DNA of 64,000 nucleotides from Pipra filicauda (GCF_003945595.2 NW_024104285.1:1116001-1180000); one strand, 5' to 3'; positions 1-13,689 are shown, numbered from the stretch's first letter. A program made the numbers and translations. Notes: a model not told the origin generated them from the sequence alone.

Positions 1-3000
1 CGTTATTAAGGAGTATCGTTTTACTGTTTTTCTTTCAAGAAAATTGCTGCTATGGTGTGAAATACAGAAGGAAATGATATACAGGCACTCTTGGGCTGGA
101 AAGGGAGCACTGAGCAACAAGCCATGAGATGTGAGGGATGAAGTGACTCCCTCAAAAGGGAGCCTCCTGTGCCCCAGACGTAGGCAGAGGTTAAGGACAA
201 TTTTGGATTATAGGACAAAAGTTGTCTGTGCAAGATGGGGTAGGGACTTTTTGACGTAATTCTACTTGTATCTCTATTTGTTACATATAACCCAAACTGC
301 TGCTGCAACAGCTTTTTAAAATAGCAGTCAGATACATACATGAAAATAGAACATACAGCGCTAGAACTACAATAGAAAGGTCATATTTTTATAAAACCTG
401 CAGTTAAGTGTGTTGGTTTACTGTACAGCAAGGGTCCTGAGGGGTATAAGCAACTGAGGACAGCAGACACTTGGAAAGGTGATGGTACTGGAGATCCCAA
501 ACTTGTAAGTGCTGATCACAAATGGCCACACAAATCACAAATGCTGAGTGAAACTGGTTTTGGGGTATTACAGAGAACATGTATGCATGCCAAATATTTC
601 AAATGTCTTATGGTGAAAAGGGTGTATTGAAAAAACAGTGTGCAGCCTTCACAAAGCACAAAGAGAAAGAACAGGAAGAAACACCAGGCTCCAACTCTGC
701 CTCTGTTGTTAAGGATGATGTATCTGCATATCTGCAGTGGTGTGGGATTTGCCATTCCACAGATTGCTGCTTCAGATTCAGTAATCCTTTGTAAAGTACA
801 TTGGTAAAGTACCTTTCAGTCTGAGTCTTTTTTGTGCTTGTGAAAATTTGCACTGTGAGCCAAAGCATCGGCTCAGTAACTTCAGATCCCAAAGCGACCT
901 TCCTGGGGCCAATGAGCTCCGTGGGAAATGGTTTACATAAGTTGGTTGTTTGCAATGTGATTCCAGATCTTTCCATCACACTGCTGCATAAAAACCTAAG
1001 CAGAGCTAGATCATCTGCTGATGTAAATTGCTGTGTCTGAAGTCTGTGTCAGCTCAGGATCTGCTCCCCGAGTTTTATGCAGAGATTTACACATAGCCAG
1101 AAGGTTTTCTTTGCAACAGCAGCTCAGGCTTTATTTTATGCTGCTACTTGCAAGAATATGTAAATTGTTGAGGCACCAGACTTTTTTCTTCTTGCCTCCA
1201 GATGTACTATTTCAATTTTGATATTGCCAGTTTGTCTAAGCAAGGTTGGATTAGGTCAATACTTTATGCTATTCCTGAAGCATCCTAGTTTTTCTTAAAG
1301 TCTTTTCATTGAATAAATGGCACCTTAAGTCAATACTGAGCAAATCACTGTGTTCAGAGGCAGTATTGCAGACAATGTGTCAAACAGATGTCTCTTTAAT
1401 TTGAAACTTTTTATGGGTAAGAATCAACCAAAAAGTAAGCACTGGGAAAACGTGACCAAAGGAAATTTGGTCTTGAACTATGTAAATAATCAAAAATCTA
1501 CTTTGCTTTGACATATATTCCAAATGCAGTACTTGCTTACCAAAAAACCTGACACTAATTATGGCTGTTAATTAATAATACTACCACATTCTGGAATGGG
1601 AGATGGGAGGTAGAAAAGGTGAAGTATTACAGGGAAGAATTTAAATGAGTTTTTTAGAATTATGAAGGATATTACTAAGTGATAGAGTTACTATCTGGCA
1701 TGTACACACACAGATATAGCTATATGGAGAACTAGCATCTTCTCTGAAATAGAAACCTTTGTCATATTTTAAATGTTTAGTTTTGTAGCAACTCCCAAAA
1801 TAAAGATTCAAGTTCTTTAGCAGAATCTGTAAAATACTTGTTCTTTGTGATTGAACACTGCAGTTGACTCTGCTATTTAAGCAGGTGCAGCCATTTGCAC
1901 AACAATAGGCACTGTTGGGTTCAATTTTGCAAATTAACGATGCCATGTTTTAAAGTCACTCTTTGGCAGATAGGCCAAGGAGGCTGATGGCCTTACAGTC
2001 ATAGGCTAAGCCTAATGTTTGGTGCAGGTCAGAGAGAGCTCCTCTCTGAGCAGCACAGAAGTATGAAACCCATTTTCTTGCATTTCTCATCGTCCATGCC
2101 CCTTGGCTGAAAGATCACCCAACAAGACTTAATACAGAGCATCTGAAGAAACAAAGTAGTAGCAGTAATTCCAACCACAGAGAGAGAACAGCTCTTGGAA
2201 GAATGTATAAACCCAACTGTTGTGAATAGGAGAAATCTCAAATTTAAAAGAAAGATATGTGTATTCTCAATCTGTGATGATAAGACGTCACTGATTCAGA
2301 GAGCAGTGACTTTTCCCTTGGAAAGTCTCAAGGCTGAGGAAACTCAGAATGGTCCTGTAGCAGAGCTGTAAGGCTGACAGCTGCAGCAGCATTGAGCCTT
2401 CTCACTAAAGTCAACGCTGGAGGAATGGCAGAAAGATTCCTTGGCAGTACTACAAGGCATATGTCAGGGCACACTTCAGAATTGACTAAGTAGCTATTTT
2501 AACACACTTTGGTTGGTTCCACTAGTGATGTTGTCACCCATGTCATATTTTAGTACATCAAACACTTATGTTATATAAAACAGTTTTCTGATTCAGGCCT
2601 TCAAGTCAACTACTGTTCAAGGATTCATGTTTCTATCAAGTCTGGTCTGTCCTGACAGATATCTTTGTAACATGGTTCTGTCAGTCCGTAATAATCAGAA
2701 TATCCAGCAAAGTTGTCTCTCAGCTTATGTGGTGCAGCAAAGTCAGTGTACAAGAAAAGAATTGATATGATTACACTGTATATTGTGACAGAATTATGAA
2801 GTTATGGAGTAAATAATTGTAAGGAATTATTTTCCTCTGAGAAGACAGAGGGACCAAGGAGAAGACTTTAAAAAAAGCCCAGTATTTATTAAGTATTTCC
2901 TTGGGTCTCAATGACTCAGAACTGGTTTCAAAGTATTTCATAAAAGTTGTCTCAAAGAAACTCATCTGTCAGAAGTTTACTCGCTTTGCACAGCTGAACA

Positions 3001-6000
3001 CTGAATGCCTTCCAAACTGTAGCAATTCTTTCAAACAGTGGTAGTGGGTGTTTTATCAACAACCCCTTCAGGATGTGAGGGATTCTGTGAAATGATGAAA
3101 TCATTGTGCCAGTCCCTTTACTACCTAATGATTATTGTTTCTGTTTTTAATAAACCCTTTGTACCTTCCTCCTAAAATAGCAATAGGACTCTTCATAAAT
3201 GCAGTATTAAATCTCAATAATGGCATAAGTACTTCATTCTTACTGTATTCCGTGGCCTGTTATGCAAAAGAGGATCAATAGTAAATCAAAAGACACCCTC
3301 TGCGTGCCCAACTCTTTCCTCCTTGGGGAGAAAGTTCAAATACTGTACAGGTGAGGGAGTCTCATTAAAAGCATTTACACCCTAATGCCCTCCCAGGTAA
3401 AACTAAAACTACCTAAGTATTTAGATTGTAGAAAATACAGCTCTGCCAAAATTATATTAAATTCAGGAAACAGAAGTAAGAGGCAAACAGTAAAAGAGGA
3501 TGAAAAAAACAGTTTATAGAAAATGTGATGACAATTTTAAATGTTTCTCTTCAGTGTTTTCTACTTTTTTGAAACTAATTTTCCTTTTTTTTTTTTCATT
3601 TAAATGTTCTATATAATCATTTTCATATGAGTCTCGTGCAATGGGGAAATAGGGAAAACTGTGTGGCTGAAGAGCTCTGTGGCACAAACTTTGAGGCTGA
3701 TGGTTCAAGAAGAAACTCCACATTGCAGCATTTGGTAGGTTGATAGAAACTGCCAGTTGTTTTAGCACATCAAAAAAAAAAATGTAAATTGTCCCTTAGT
3801 AGGTAAAGGCTGGTTTCTCCTGTAGATCATAGAAGTTTATGGTGGTGTTGTGGTTCAAACCCATCAACAGACAAATAAATGAGCTATTTGTCATCCTCTC
3901 TTGCTGTCGTTGCTGTTTTAAAACAGTCCTAGACTACAGTATGTTCTGTGAAAAGTACATAATATATATTTTTTGACATCTATAAGAAATAGTTCCACTT
4001 AGGTAATTATACTTTTCTGAAAAACAATTAATAGATTAATGGATTAGGACAATATTATGATGAAAGAGAGGGGGAGCACTTATGGCTTTGGGTGGAAAAA
4101 AGCCAAGCAGAAACTGAAGCAAATCCCTTCCAGGGAATGGACTTATCAAAATTTTTGTGTGGAACATCTTAAAATCTGGTCAGAGAGAATCTATTCTGAT
4201 TTGGAAACTGTTGCAAATTCCTCAAGTAGTGATCAGTTGTTCTTGCAGCTTCTGTTGATGAATTCAAAGCACTACCAGGATAAAACAGAAGTCTGTTTTT
4301 ACTTCTTTTGGGTTTTTCCAAAGAAAGGGGAATCAGAAGTTAAAATATTCCAGTGGAGAAAGAATAAGCACTTAAGATTCTGAGAAGGAACGAAAATGAA
4401 GCAAAATATAGTATGTCACAAAAATATCTCTCCACTGTCATAAGTCTATTTAATACAATTAAATTGTCCCATTCCTCCTGTTCTAAAGACAAAGAGTTAG
4501 AAAAACAAACTGAAAAGAACAGCTAGGCTTAACAGGGAATATTAAATATGAATACAAGATGATGCCCTGTCAATAGCAGGTATTTGCATTACAACAAATC
4601 AATGTGCAGACGTGGCAAAAATATCTGGAAGTTGGTTTGTCACAATTTTGATGTTTATAAGATCAATACAGTCAGTGATAATAGATAGAGAGATAGAATG
4701 CTAGGGGTGTGAGAAACTGAGCCACCACCAGGGCATGGAAACGCTCCCTGTCCCAGCGTGTGCTCTGTGGATACTTTTGTAACACAGGCTGGATACACAG
4801 TGTGTTTCTTTGCACTTCTCTGAGTCATTAAAATTCACTGGAAACCAGATCATCTGCTAAACCATATAAAAAGAAAACATCTATAGATACATTCCACAGG
4901 AGCTTTGGCAATAAATTGGTAAAAATGAGTTCTTAATGGTAGGTTATTTTGTGGGATGGAAACTTGCTGTATCGTGACCTTGCTGCCAGTAGATACACTG
5001 TTCATGCCTGGATGGAGTTTCTGACAAAATCAGCATGTAATCATGAGCATTTTATCAAAAGTTCAGAGAGAGAAGATACAGTCACTCTGAGTTTGACAGG
5101 GTCACTTTGAGAATGCATTCAGCGTGCACTCTTGCATACCTGCTGTAGCAATGCAGTTCAATCAAAGGCATTTCAAAAAATGGCTCCATCACTGGATGCT
5201 TCATCTCTTGTAATATCTTTGGATCCCATTTCCTTGGAAAGTTAACACGGCATATTCTAAGGATAGATGCCTTTGGCTAAGGTATATCCAATAGCATATA
5301 TACAATTTTTCATGAAAGTGAGGGAGTCACTTCAAGATTAACATGCATTTCTTCACTATTGAGGACCACTATTACATATGTTTCTAGTACAAAATATACT
5401 GAAAAGCAATGGATCTAAGGCTGAATTTAATGAAAAATATTCCACATATTTTGGTTATTTTGGCAACTTGTCCTGTTCTTTAGCTGATCAGACACTAATG
5501 AATGAAGAGATGACTAAAAGCTAAAATTAAATTAGGTTCTAATCCTGTCAAATTGCCGTTCCCCTTCCTCAGATGAACTGAGTGACGAAAGCAGCAGGAT
5601 CTTGCCAATAGCATCCACCCTGCAATCTACTTGTTCTGACACCCCCTGTAAGGCCTTTAGAAGTAAGAGGAGTTGTAGCCTAGTGGTTTGTATTTGCTGC
5701 TGAAGATGCCTCTGTGAATTGATAATTATGTTCTTTTTCCTGAAAATGCACACTCTTATATGCGTTACTAGCTAAACTATTCCAGTGAGCCAAAAGTTAC
5801 AGGTGCCTCAGGGTAATTTCCCAGTTAGTTCATGGTTAAGGAATGACAGAATGAAGGAAACCAAGATTAATAATGAAAACCCAGAGAAAATGAGATCTGT
5901 CACTATTTATATTCTGGGTTTGTGTGTTCTCTGCTCAGGGCTTGGAGGAATCACCAAGACCCACCAACATGGCATCGGATTTTCAGGGCAAGTCATATTT

Positions 6001-6874
6001 CCCATGCAGACAAGTTGTGCATGCAAAGGAAACCTGATGTTGGATGCATCAGACCTACTGTGTTTGCCCAGAATGTTTGTGTGTCACATACAGCACAACT
6101 CTAACTGGGACATGCAGACACCCAAACAGTGCTGAGCCAAAGCTGGGATGACAGCTACAAATTTGTATGCAGAAAATGTTTCAGAGCTGTGCCATGCTGA
6201 CAGAACTAGGGACCAACACGTATTTTAAGAGCTTTTCCTCACAGAGTCAGAGAAAACAATGTTGTAAAGTTCTCATCCAGCAAACATGAAGTCAGGGAGA
6301 GGCAAGAGCCAGGGAGAGGTAAGGTGGAGGCCCAAAGTGTAGTTACTGCTGAGAGTGACTCACTGATACATTTATCACATCTCTGGGATATATATTGCAG
6401 AGTAAGAAAACCTTATTTTTATACAGCTTGATTTGGCTAAATAATAACTTTCCTGACATTAATGTATGATTATTAAGTTATTTCAGTTACACTATAATAT
6501 AAATAAACCCTGAGGCTGGAGTTATCCTTCACTTTTAGGATGTGCCAGTAAAAGCAAACAGTATGGACTAATGGCTTCCTTGAATACCCATCAATATCTG
6601 AAAATTTATCTACATATCTGTCACTGGGTATGTGATGATAGCTACAAATCTAACTATAAAATTTCATTTTCCCTCTTCTCTGAGGTGACATGGCTCTGGA
6701 TAAAAACTAGTCAGAGTTGTAGAAAATTCTTTTAATGGTTTCATTTATGTTTACACACCAACAAGTGAGCACCATTTTCCATGGCTCTACTCTCACATCG
6801 GTGTGTTATAGTTTCTGACCAGCATGTTAAGCATCTGCCATACTGGAGGAAATATTGCAAATATAATACTGGAA
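1..6874. other. Non-coding AT-rich DNA, no gene seen
   Basis: No open frame exceeds about 125 codons on either strand. The ones present overlap each other in several frames and match no protein I recognise, so I treat them as chance. Small features only: a T-run near 3,583-3,597, a short GATA/GAGA-like run near 4,676-4,699, and a loose direct repeat in which the 11 bases at 5,081-5,091 recur with one change at 5,101-5,111. I see no splice-bounded exon with convincing coding character, no CpG island and no repeat family that I can name. Confidence 0.6.
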
Positions 6875-6925
6875 GCATAGAAACACGTAGGTTGGAAAGA
6901 ATCTCTGGAGGTCATCTGGAGTGAA
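6875..6925 (-). mobile_element. CR1 LINE 3' end, short degenerate copy
   Basis: On the plus strand the stretch reads CATAGAA, then AGGTTGGAAAGAATCTCTGG, then GTCATCTGGAGT. This is the order expected for the reverse complement of a bird CR1 3' terminus (CATAGAATCATAGAAT..., GGTTGGAAGGGACCT..., GATCATCTAGTCC). Only about 50 bases are recognisable, so this is a severely 5'-truncated copy, which is usual for CR1 because reverse transcription starts at the 3' end. It is more diverged than the copy at 62,941. The alternative is a chance match to a short motif. The combined order of three motif blocks makes that less likely. Confidence 0.6.
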
Positions 6926-9752
6926 AATTGAAATGCCACTGGAAAAGCAGCAGAACACTGTTCATGAGTACAGATTTTATTCTTGATCTTTATTTATATT
7001 GGAAACCCAGAAGAACGAGAAAAGTAATAAGTACTTTTGTATGCCACAGGAAGGGCTGTCGTGCCTACAACCTGGAAAGGGCAAAGGGTGGGAAATGCTT
7101 TGTGGAGATGTGGAGTGGGGAATGTCCAGCAATATCACTGTTGAAGCCAACATCTGTAGGAGTGATACAGGTCACTCCTTGCTCTGAGCTGCTCTATTGT
7201 ACCTGAAAGAAGGAACCTTAGATTAAAAATTATGTTTTCCTGAAGAAAGTCTTTGAGAGCAGTGAAACTTTAGTAAAATGTCATCCCCGGTATTGCTATT
7301 TCTAAAAAGGTGTTCGTGGTAAAGGTGAACCATCACAGGGAGGCCAGGGAATGCTGGAATTGTGTGCTTCAAGAAGAAGCATGATAAACATGTTTATATT
7401 TCTACTGCTTCCCTATATGTGGCCAAAACAATTCAAAAAAGTGCTTTCAGTTCTTCAGCAGAAACTGAATAAATATTTTGTTCTAGTGATTGGTCGTGCT
7501 CTTCCTGTTAATGGTTTTGGGTGGTCACTTTTGAAGCAAAAGTAATTTTTTAAGTGCTTCTAGACTGGGCAGACACTGTTTTTTCTAATCTTATTATTGA
7601 GTTTAATTAGTTTAGGTTAAAGGTCATAAAATGCCACATTTAAAGTAAATATAATGTATAATTGCTTTTAGAGTGGATTCTTCATAAGGATTGTACACTG
7701 CAGTTTCTACCCACAGTCTTATTTACAAATTATTGATTCAATAGTAGCATTGCAGCATATACCATTCCCATTGCTGGAACTTAATTAAGAATGCATCCCT
7801 GCTAATTGATTATGGTACTGCTTTCATAGACATTGCTCCTGAATGGCTATCTCAGGACATTTCCTATTAATTAATGAGAAAATTTATTTTCTTTCCTACA
7901 TTGTCACTAAAAGTAAAACCAATCTGAACTTCACCTCTGTACTGTAACACCTGTAAGTGTTTTCCTGAAGTTTCAGAGCAATTACATGCCCTAACTTATC
8001 TTTTCTTTCGTTTTCAAAATCAGGTCAGCCATATATTCTTTTACTTTTTTTTCCAAGAAATTAACTGAATTACCAAAATCTGATTCACAAAGAGCATTTG
8101 TAAGAATGTTTTCCTGCTCTATGGAAAAAAAGGGCCAAACTGGATCAAGTAATTTGATCTACTCTTGATTCTCAACTACCAAGAAATAGAAATTCCTGCA
8201 TTCAATATTGCAATAATTTTCTCTCAAGTGTGAAAATTCTCAGGACAAAAAGGAAGTGTGCTAACTGTGCAGGGCAGCAAATCAATAAGGTACAAAAGGG
8301 CTGACTTTGTGTCAAATACTGGAATTTTGTGCAGATTAAAGTATTATTTCTCAAAGTTCAAATCTGACATATAACTTCTGAACCCCACATTAACGAGCAC
8401 CCAATCTGAATAAGAGAGTGCTCATGTTACTCACTGTGTTATACACTCTGATGTTTGTGTGTGATAACATTCAATGACACTTTCAGCTTGTTTATACTTG
8501 TAGATTTAAGAAGGTATCATGAAAGTTATTGCAGCACTGTTAACAGCACCATTCTTCCTGTCATAACCTACTGTACAATGAAATAAAGACTGCAGAAATA
8601 AATGGTTTAGGGGATAGGCCCTGTTTCATAACTATTTCTCCTCACTTTGGTTTTGTACATTTCTACTTCTGATATAAAAACTGACAAAAGTGGACTTGAC
8701 CCCCTGCATCCAGCAACATCTGTGATTAAGATCCCAAACCTGAATTTGGTCTGAATTCTTCGAGATTATAGAGCTTCACATTTGAGACAATGAGAAGTGA
8801 CCTAACAACTGATAAACTCCATCCAAACAAAGCCATATGTGCCACGGAACATGTTTGAGAGAGCTGATTTTAGCCCTGTTTCTCAGCAAACTGCTGTATT
8901 TCTCGGAGCACCTGAGTGAGGAAGGTGCTCTCATGTTCCCAAAATACTGGCAGGTGATGGAGGGTATTAATGAGTAAACTCTGATGAATCTCACTGCAAG
9001 GATGATGTAAGTTCAGCTTTTAGACTTTGTGCTGAAGCACTGAAGATGCACACAGACATTTCCCTTTGTTGATTGCTGTGGGTGTGTGAATCCACGGAGC
9101 CACCAGCTGTTCTCACTGTTCTTCTGCCAACTCCTTTGTGTGTGAGAACTTCCAGGAGAAGCATTGCAGGAGCAGCTGGTAACTCCTTGGATTGTCATGG
9201 GAAGACCTGCCAGAACTTCTCTTTCAGCCTCCTTAATGCTCAGGTTTTGTGCAGCCGCCTATGTGCTGGCTCTGGTGGTTTCTTCCAATCCATGTATAAT
9301 TATGGAGGTTGTCAATAGTTGTGACGCAAATTAAAGTTTGAAGGAAGCCATTAGAATAAATTATACAGTGAAGAACCCTCACTTTTCCTTGAAGTTTAAA
9401 GGACTTGAAGCTATAGTTTTACCTATCCACTCCTTCAGATCTGCTGTTTTGTGGGCTTGCTAATATTTCATATATAAATCTGGTAATTTCCTGCATGCCA
9501 TAGAGTTACTTAGAGGTTTTGCATTTTTTCATGTGGCCCTTTTAATCAGTCATCTAATGATAATCACTTACAAGATGTGCATGGAGGGCAGAAATTCACT
9601 CAAAAAACAGAAGGAAAAGAACATATCCATGTACAGATATAATGATTAAGATTTTCCCTTATCTGTTAATATGTAGCAATCTGTAAGATGGAAAATGGAG
9701 ATCAGTTTTTTTATTTTCCTGAACTTAATTCCTCTGAAAGATATCACAGGAA

Positions 9753-9754
<2 letters not shown>
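6926..9754. other. Non-coding DNA, no gene seen
   Basis: AT-rich background with only short open frames (92 codons or fewer) that match nothing known to me. From about 9,010 to 9,300 the composition is clearly GC-richer than the flanks and open frames occur on both strands (81 and 61 codons). This fits a patch with fewer stop codons rather than an exon. No repeat family or RNA gene was recognised. Confidence 0.55.

Positions 9755-9794
<40 letters not shown>
9755..9794. repeat. (TG)20 dinucleotide microsatellite
   Basis: Twenty uninterrupted TG units. On the other strand it reads as an apparent histidine/threonine run inside a short open frame, which is an artefact of the CA repeat. Pure dinucleotide runs of this length are usually length-polymorphic in vertebrate populations. 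Confidence 0.97.
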
Positions 9795-9796
<2 letters not shown>

Positions 9797-10030
9797 TTTA
9801 CAAAAAAGATTGTATTTTTAAAAGACACTTAGATGGTCATAATATGAAAAAAAAAATCAAAGCAAGTATTTGGCATTCAACAAATACCTCATTTCTTTGG
9901 TAATTTTGTTCAGAACAGACTGTGTCTTCCTGAAAGCACACTGACTTTTTCTCATTTGATTTTTCTCCCTCTCTTGCATTTATCTTTGACATTTAATTTC
10001 CAGATGGGTGCTTAGTATGACTGATGCACC

Positions 10031-10070
10031 TTTTTTTTTTTTTTTTTTTTTTTGGTGTATGTGTGTGTGT
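10031..10070. repeat. T23 homopolymer followed by a GT-rich run
   Basis: Twenty-three consecutive T residues, then GGTGTATGTGTGTGTGT. It could be the A-tail of a reverse-strand retrotransposed copy, but no recognisable element body lies next to it, so I call it simple repeat only. Confidence 0.92.
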
Positions 10071-10620
10071 AATCCAACCCTGAATTCATTTTCAAGGCTG
10101 CAGAAACTTGATGGCTGCCAGTTAGGTACCAATATTTTCATATATCTGTAAGTGAAGTCCTAATTTGATTAATTAATTAATAGATACAAATTAACATACC
10201 AAGAATGACACACTCCCTTTACATTCCTGGGTCTCATAATTTCTGTCTTATCTGATACATTTTGATTTGTTCTTCACTGACATCACTGTCACCATAGTTA
10301 CCAGCAGGACAAGTTAGAAAAACGTCTCAGTAAAAACAAATATCACTAGAGTAGGGTTTAAGATGGCAAAAGATTATGAAATAGTTATAAATGGTAGGCA
10401 GTATTCAGATTTTTTGCATTGTGAGTTGTTACAGACATGTCCCATTTTAAGCTGATGGACAAGGCATTTGTATAAGTGTTCGCAGTTTCAGTGTGAGAGT
10501 TACTGTTACCATGGGCTAGTAATTATTTTTATTTGGCTTCAAAAAGCGCATGAAGGTGAATACTTGAGATGAACAAAACCAGAAGGAAATCTTTCAAGGG
10601 ATTTTTAACAAGTGAGAGCT

Positions 10621-10640
10621 GTTTGTTTGTTTGTTTGTTT
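10621..10640. repeat. (GTTT)5 tetranucleotide repeat
   Basis: Five perfect GTTT units directly after GAGAGCT. Short simple repeat with no associated element body. Confidence 0.92.
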
Positions 10641-10984
10641 TGAAAGAACAGTCACTTGAACAGTCGAAGATTAGGAAAACAATTTGGCAATTGAGTAGGC
10701 AGAATAAAGTTCAGAGGAAGTGCTGCTGGCAGAAGTTCATTTCATTAAGTTGATTAAGTTTAGCATTGTGGAAAACAATGATTTACTTTGGAGTGGGCCA
10801 AACCCAGTCTGAGCACAGAAATAGGTTTTCATGTCTTGTGGGAGCTTTTCATAGAGGGCATGGCAGAGAGAGCCAGAATATATGTACATACATCCTTTGA
10901 CTCCACTGTGTACATTTTCCTCTCTCTTTCTCCAAATTAATATTAAATTATAATATTGTAATTTGGTAGGGTCAATGATTCTGC

Positions 10985-11026
10985 ATATGTATATAATATA
11001 TATATGTATATATGTGTATATATAAG
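10985..11026. repeat. TA/TATG-rich microsatellite
   Basis: An alternating pyrimidine-purine run of TA, TATG and TGTA units. On the minus strand it makes a short open frame rich in Tyr and Ile, which is an artefact of the repeat. Confidence 0.85.
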
Positions 11027-11187
11027 ATAGAAGATATTGCATGTAAGATAGTAAACAATGGAGTGGCTGTACTCTTTTGGATAATGTTATGCAGCATTGA
11101 TGTCAAATTATCAAAGTTAGTTCACTTTCATAGATAATTCAGCAGTTCCTTTCCAGTCTAGATGAATGAAAAATTAACTATGACATT

Positions 11188-11225
11188 TTATATCTCTTAA
11201 CTTTTTTTATATCTCTTGAACTTTT
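11188..11225. repeat. 19-bp near-perfect tandem duplication
   Basis: TTATATCTCTTAACTTTT starts at 11,188 and TTATATCTCTTGAACTTTT starts at 11,207. The two adjoining copies differ by a single inserted G. The near identity implies a recent local duplication, probably by replication slippage in T-rich DNA. Confidence 0.85.
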
Positions 11226-11229
11226 TTTT

Positions 11230-12640
11230 TTTATCCCTGCTGTATATTTTATATTGATTGGTCCCACTTAACCCTGTGTTTTGATGGAGAAGTACTTCCT
11301 TCGAAATTACTATGAATGTCTTGATGTATATTGAGTTCAGCAGTTAAAATGCAAAAAGGAAAGTGATTTTTAGAACAATAAGGTCCTCTTTTAGAAACAA
11401 ATGATTGTACTAGGAGATTCTGGACTATATCAGATGAAGACTATTCACACCACAAGTGGATGTGGACAGAGAATGGATCCATATGAACATTAAGGTTCAG
11501 ACACTGAAATGTGAAAATAAGCACAGAAGTGAATAGTGCTGAAGGTTCCATAAATTTGGCACTTGGAGATTTAAAAGAATATCTCTAGTTGCTTTATTTT
11601 TGTCCTTCTACCTTCCCTTTCTAATGCAAGATCCCTCTGTGTGATTAACAGTGTTTTATTATATACTTAGTGCAGTTGAATTATGTTCATTTATAGCTCT
11701 CAGTGATAATCATTCTAAAGTTTCTCTGAGTACCTTTAAACAGCTGATCAGTAGAACTTGTTTTCTAGCTCATATTCACTTCAAAAGAGAGGGAACAGTA
11801 CACACATGAATCTGAACATGAACTTAGAGGTAGTTGGTTTTTTTCCCCATTGAAATTTGCGAACAAACACATTTTGTAGTTAAATAGAGAAAAACAATGT
11901 AAACTACAATTTAAATGTTTAAGTTTAGCCTTTCTAATGTGTGACTGTGTAGCAACATAACTTTCAAGTGCTCCAGATTATCAAGAATTTTATCTCAGTG
12001 AATTATATGTACATGTGAATTATATTAGATTTTCCTGGTATAGATCACGTGTCTAATGCTTGTTGGCCATAAACAAATGGTTGTTGGGGACAGAAGAGGA
12101 ATAAGATCCTCAAGTAGAAGCTTTCCAGCACATGAAAAATATGCCTTCAATGGGCACATTTACTTTTGGGAGTTCCTTTAGGATTATACTAAAATTCTTT
12201 AAAAGTCTGAGTATCCTCTAAATTTTAAACTTTAATGAATTTTTAACATAAAATTCTCTAATAAATCTATCCATAACTCTGAAGTTTTTTATCTAATGAC
12301 ATTAACCTCTTAAAAAAGCTGGTACAGCTTTCACTTATTGACATTATAGAAAACTTGTAGCTCTTTTTTAGCATTAATTTATTTGGTCATAACAAGATAT
12401 TTTGTTGCTATTACAATACAGAAAATGTAAAATGTGTTTAATAATTTATCTAATTCTAATGTTTTACGAATTTTTCTGTTTATTGAGCCACTAGCTAGAC
12501 CATTTTATATATGCTGTTTTCATTCATTTTGCACATCCAGCACCTAAGAAACAAAGTTCAAAGTGTAGTGTTTGTATTTAAGTAGGGGTTTTTGTTTGTT
12601 TATTTAATGATTGTATGTGATTCAAGGACAATCAAAGCTT
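11230..12640. other. AT-rich non-coding DNA, nothing recognised
   Basis: CpG-poor, with only about four CpGs seen. No open frame of note, no named repeat and no inverted repeat of length. It serves as the local baseline for the block that follows. Confidence 0.55.
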
Positions 12641-12659
12641 TATTGTGCTTGGAGGTATG

Positions 12660-13640
12660 TGTAGATAACAAGCCAACAATGCTGCATTAAACGCCTAGCA
12701 GTCATCCGGTAGTGCTTCACCTTGTCAAAGTCCTTCTTTGGAAACAGATCTGACAATATAAGGGTGTAATAACGATGATAGATTCCACACTGATTATTTC
12801 TTTGTCGTACACTTACCGTGTGAAAAATGCTCTATTGACTTCCCTTTAAAATGCATAACCCAATATTAATAACCCCACCAGTTAGAGCTCGTGTGTCAGG
12901 TTTCAGCACTGTGTGATAATTTTTATGACTGAGCCACAAACCCCATAGTGACTGGAGTTAAAAATGCTGATAATTGTCTAAATCTGTCATTACGGGGCTT
13001 CAGAGATCAGGGAGGTTTTTCAAGGCTGCAAAACTATCACTGTCTGTGACCTGCAGTCGAGGTGAGAGTGCAGGAGTCAGTAACTCTCTCAATTACAAGG
13101 CTTAGGAACGACAACACAAACAGTACTTCCAGGGCAGGAAAAATGTAGATGTATTTAGTGAAAATATGATTATGCTTCTACTTTAAAAACTCTGTGATAG
13201 CTTTACAAATTGTTACTGGGCAAAAAAAGAATTCAGCGACAGCCGATTTGCTGTTAACCCAATTACAACTCAAATGGCTGACTAGAATTTCGGTGTGTGA
13301 CAGGAATCTGATATCCTGACACAGTATATTATGCATGGGAATTTCTAACCACAACCCATTAGAGAAAGCCACAGTGCTGCTCTTTTGAGTTCCTAGCTGC
13401 AATTAGGCAGCAGTGGGACACCGATGTGAAGCCTTTATGAATAGAAACCAGCATGGCCCTGGGCAAAAGGAGTGTGTGAAGTGAAGGGATGGCTCAGCAG
13501 CAGCAGGGGACAAACGCTCGTTTTGAGCAACACTGTATGGCATGAGAAATGGTTTTTTAATGTGAGCAGGCATCTACATTCACCTGGGTATTATGGGAGA
13601 CTAAATCCCTGACAGCATCAGCACTGTCGGTCCTGACTTG
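12660..13640. promoter_or_regulatory. Candidate conserved non-coding (enhancer-like) block
   Basis: This block differs from its flanks. Base composition is more balanced, homopolymers are few, and I count about 16 CpGs in roughly 950 bases against about four in the preceding 1.4 kb. Retained CpGs without a CpG island are typical of sequence under constraint in vertebrates. It contains AT-core homeodomain-type sites (for example near 12,860 and 12,990). The only open frame is 74 codons on the minus strand (13,178-13,402) and looks like chance. Constraint is inferred from composition alone. An unrecognised exon or an old repeat could also explain it. Confidence 0.35.
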
Positions 13641-13689
13641 AGCAAGTTGCAGGGGTGGCTCTTAGACAGCAAGGTGTCAAATTATTCTG

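Noticed and set aside
608..979. 123-codon minus-strand open frame as a gene
   Set aside because: Several overlapping frames on both strands, no homology recognised, and a chance open frame of this size is expected in a 64 kb window.
3825..3870. ATCATAGAAGTTTATGG as a reverse CR1 end
   Set aside because: Only the first ten bases agree with the CR1 terminus; the following GGTTGGAA block is absent.
4057..4383. 108-codon open frame as a small gene
   Set aside because: No domain or family recognised, no flanking splice or promoter context; A-rich composition explains the Lys/Glu content.
5675..5690. TAGCCTAGTGGTT as a tRNA or SINE A-box
   Set aside because: No B-box at a suitable distance and no cloverleaf can be drawn.
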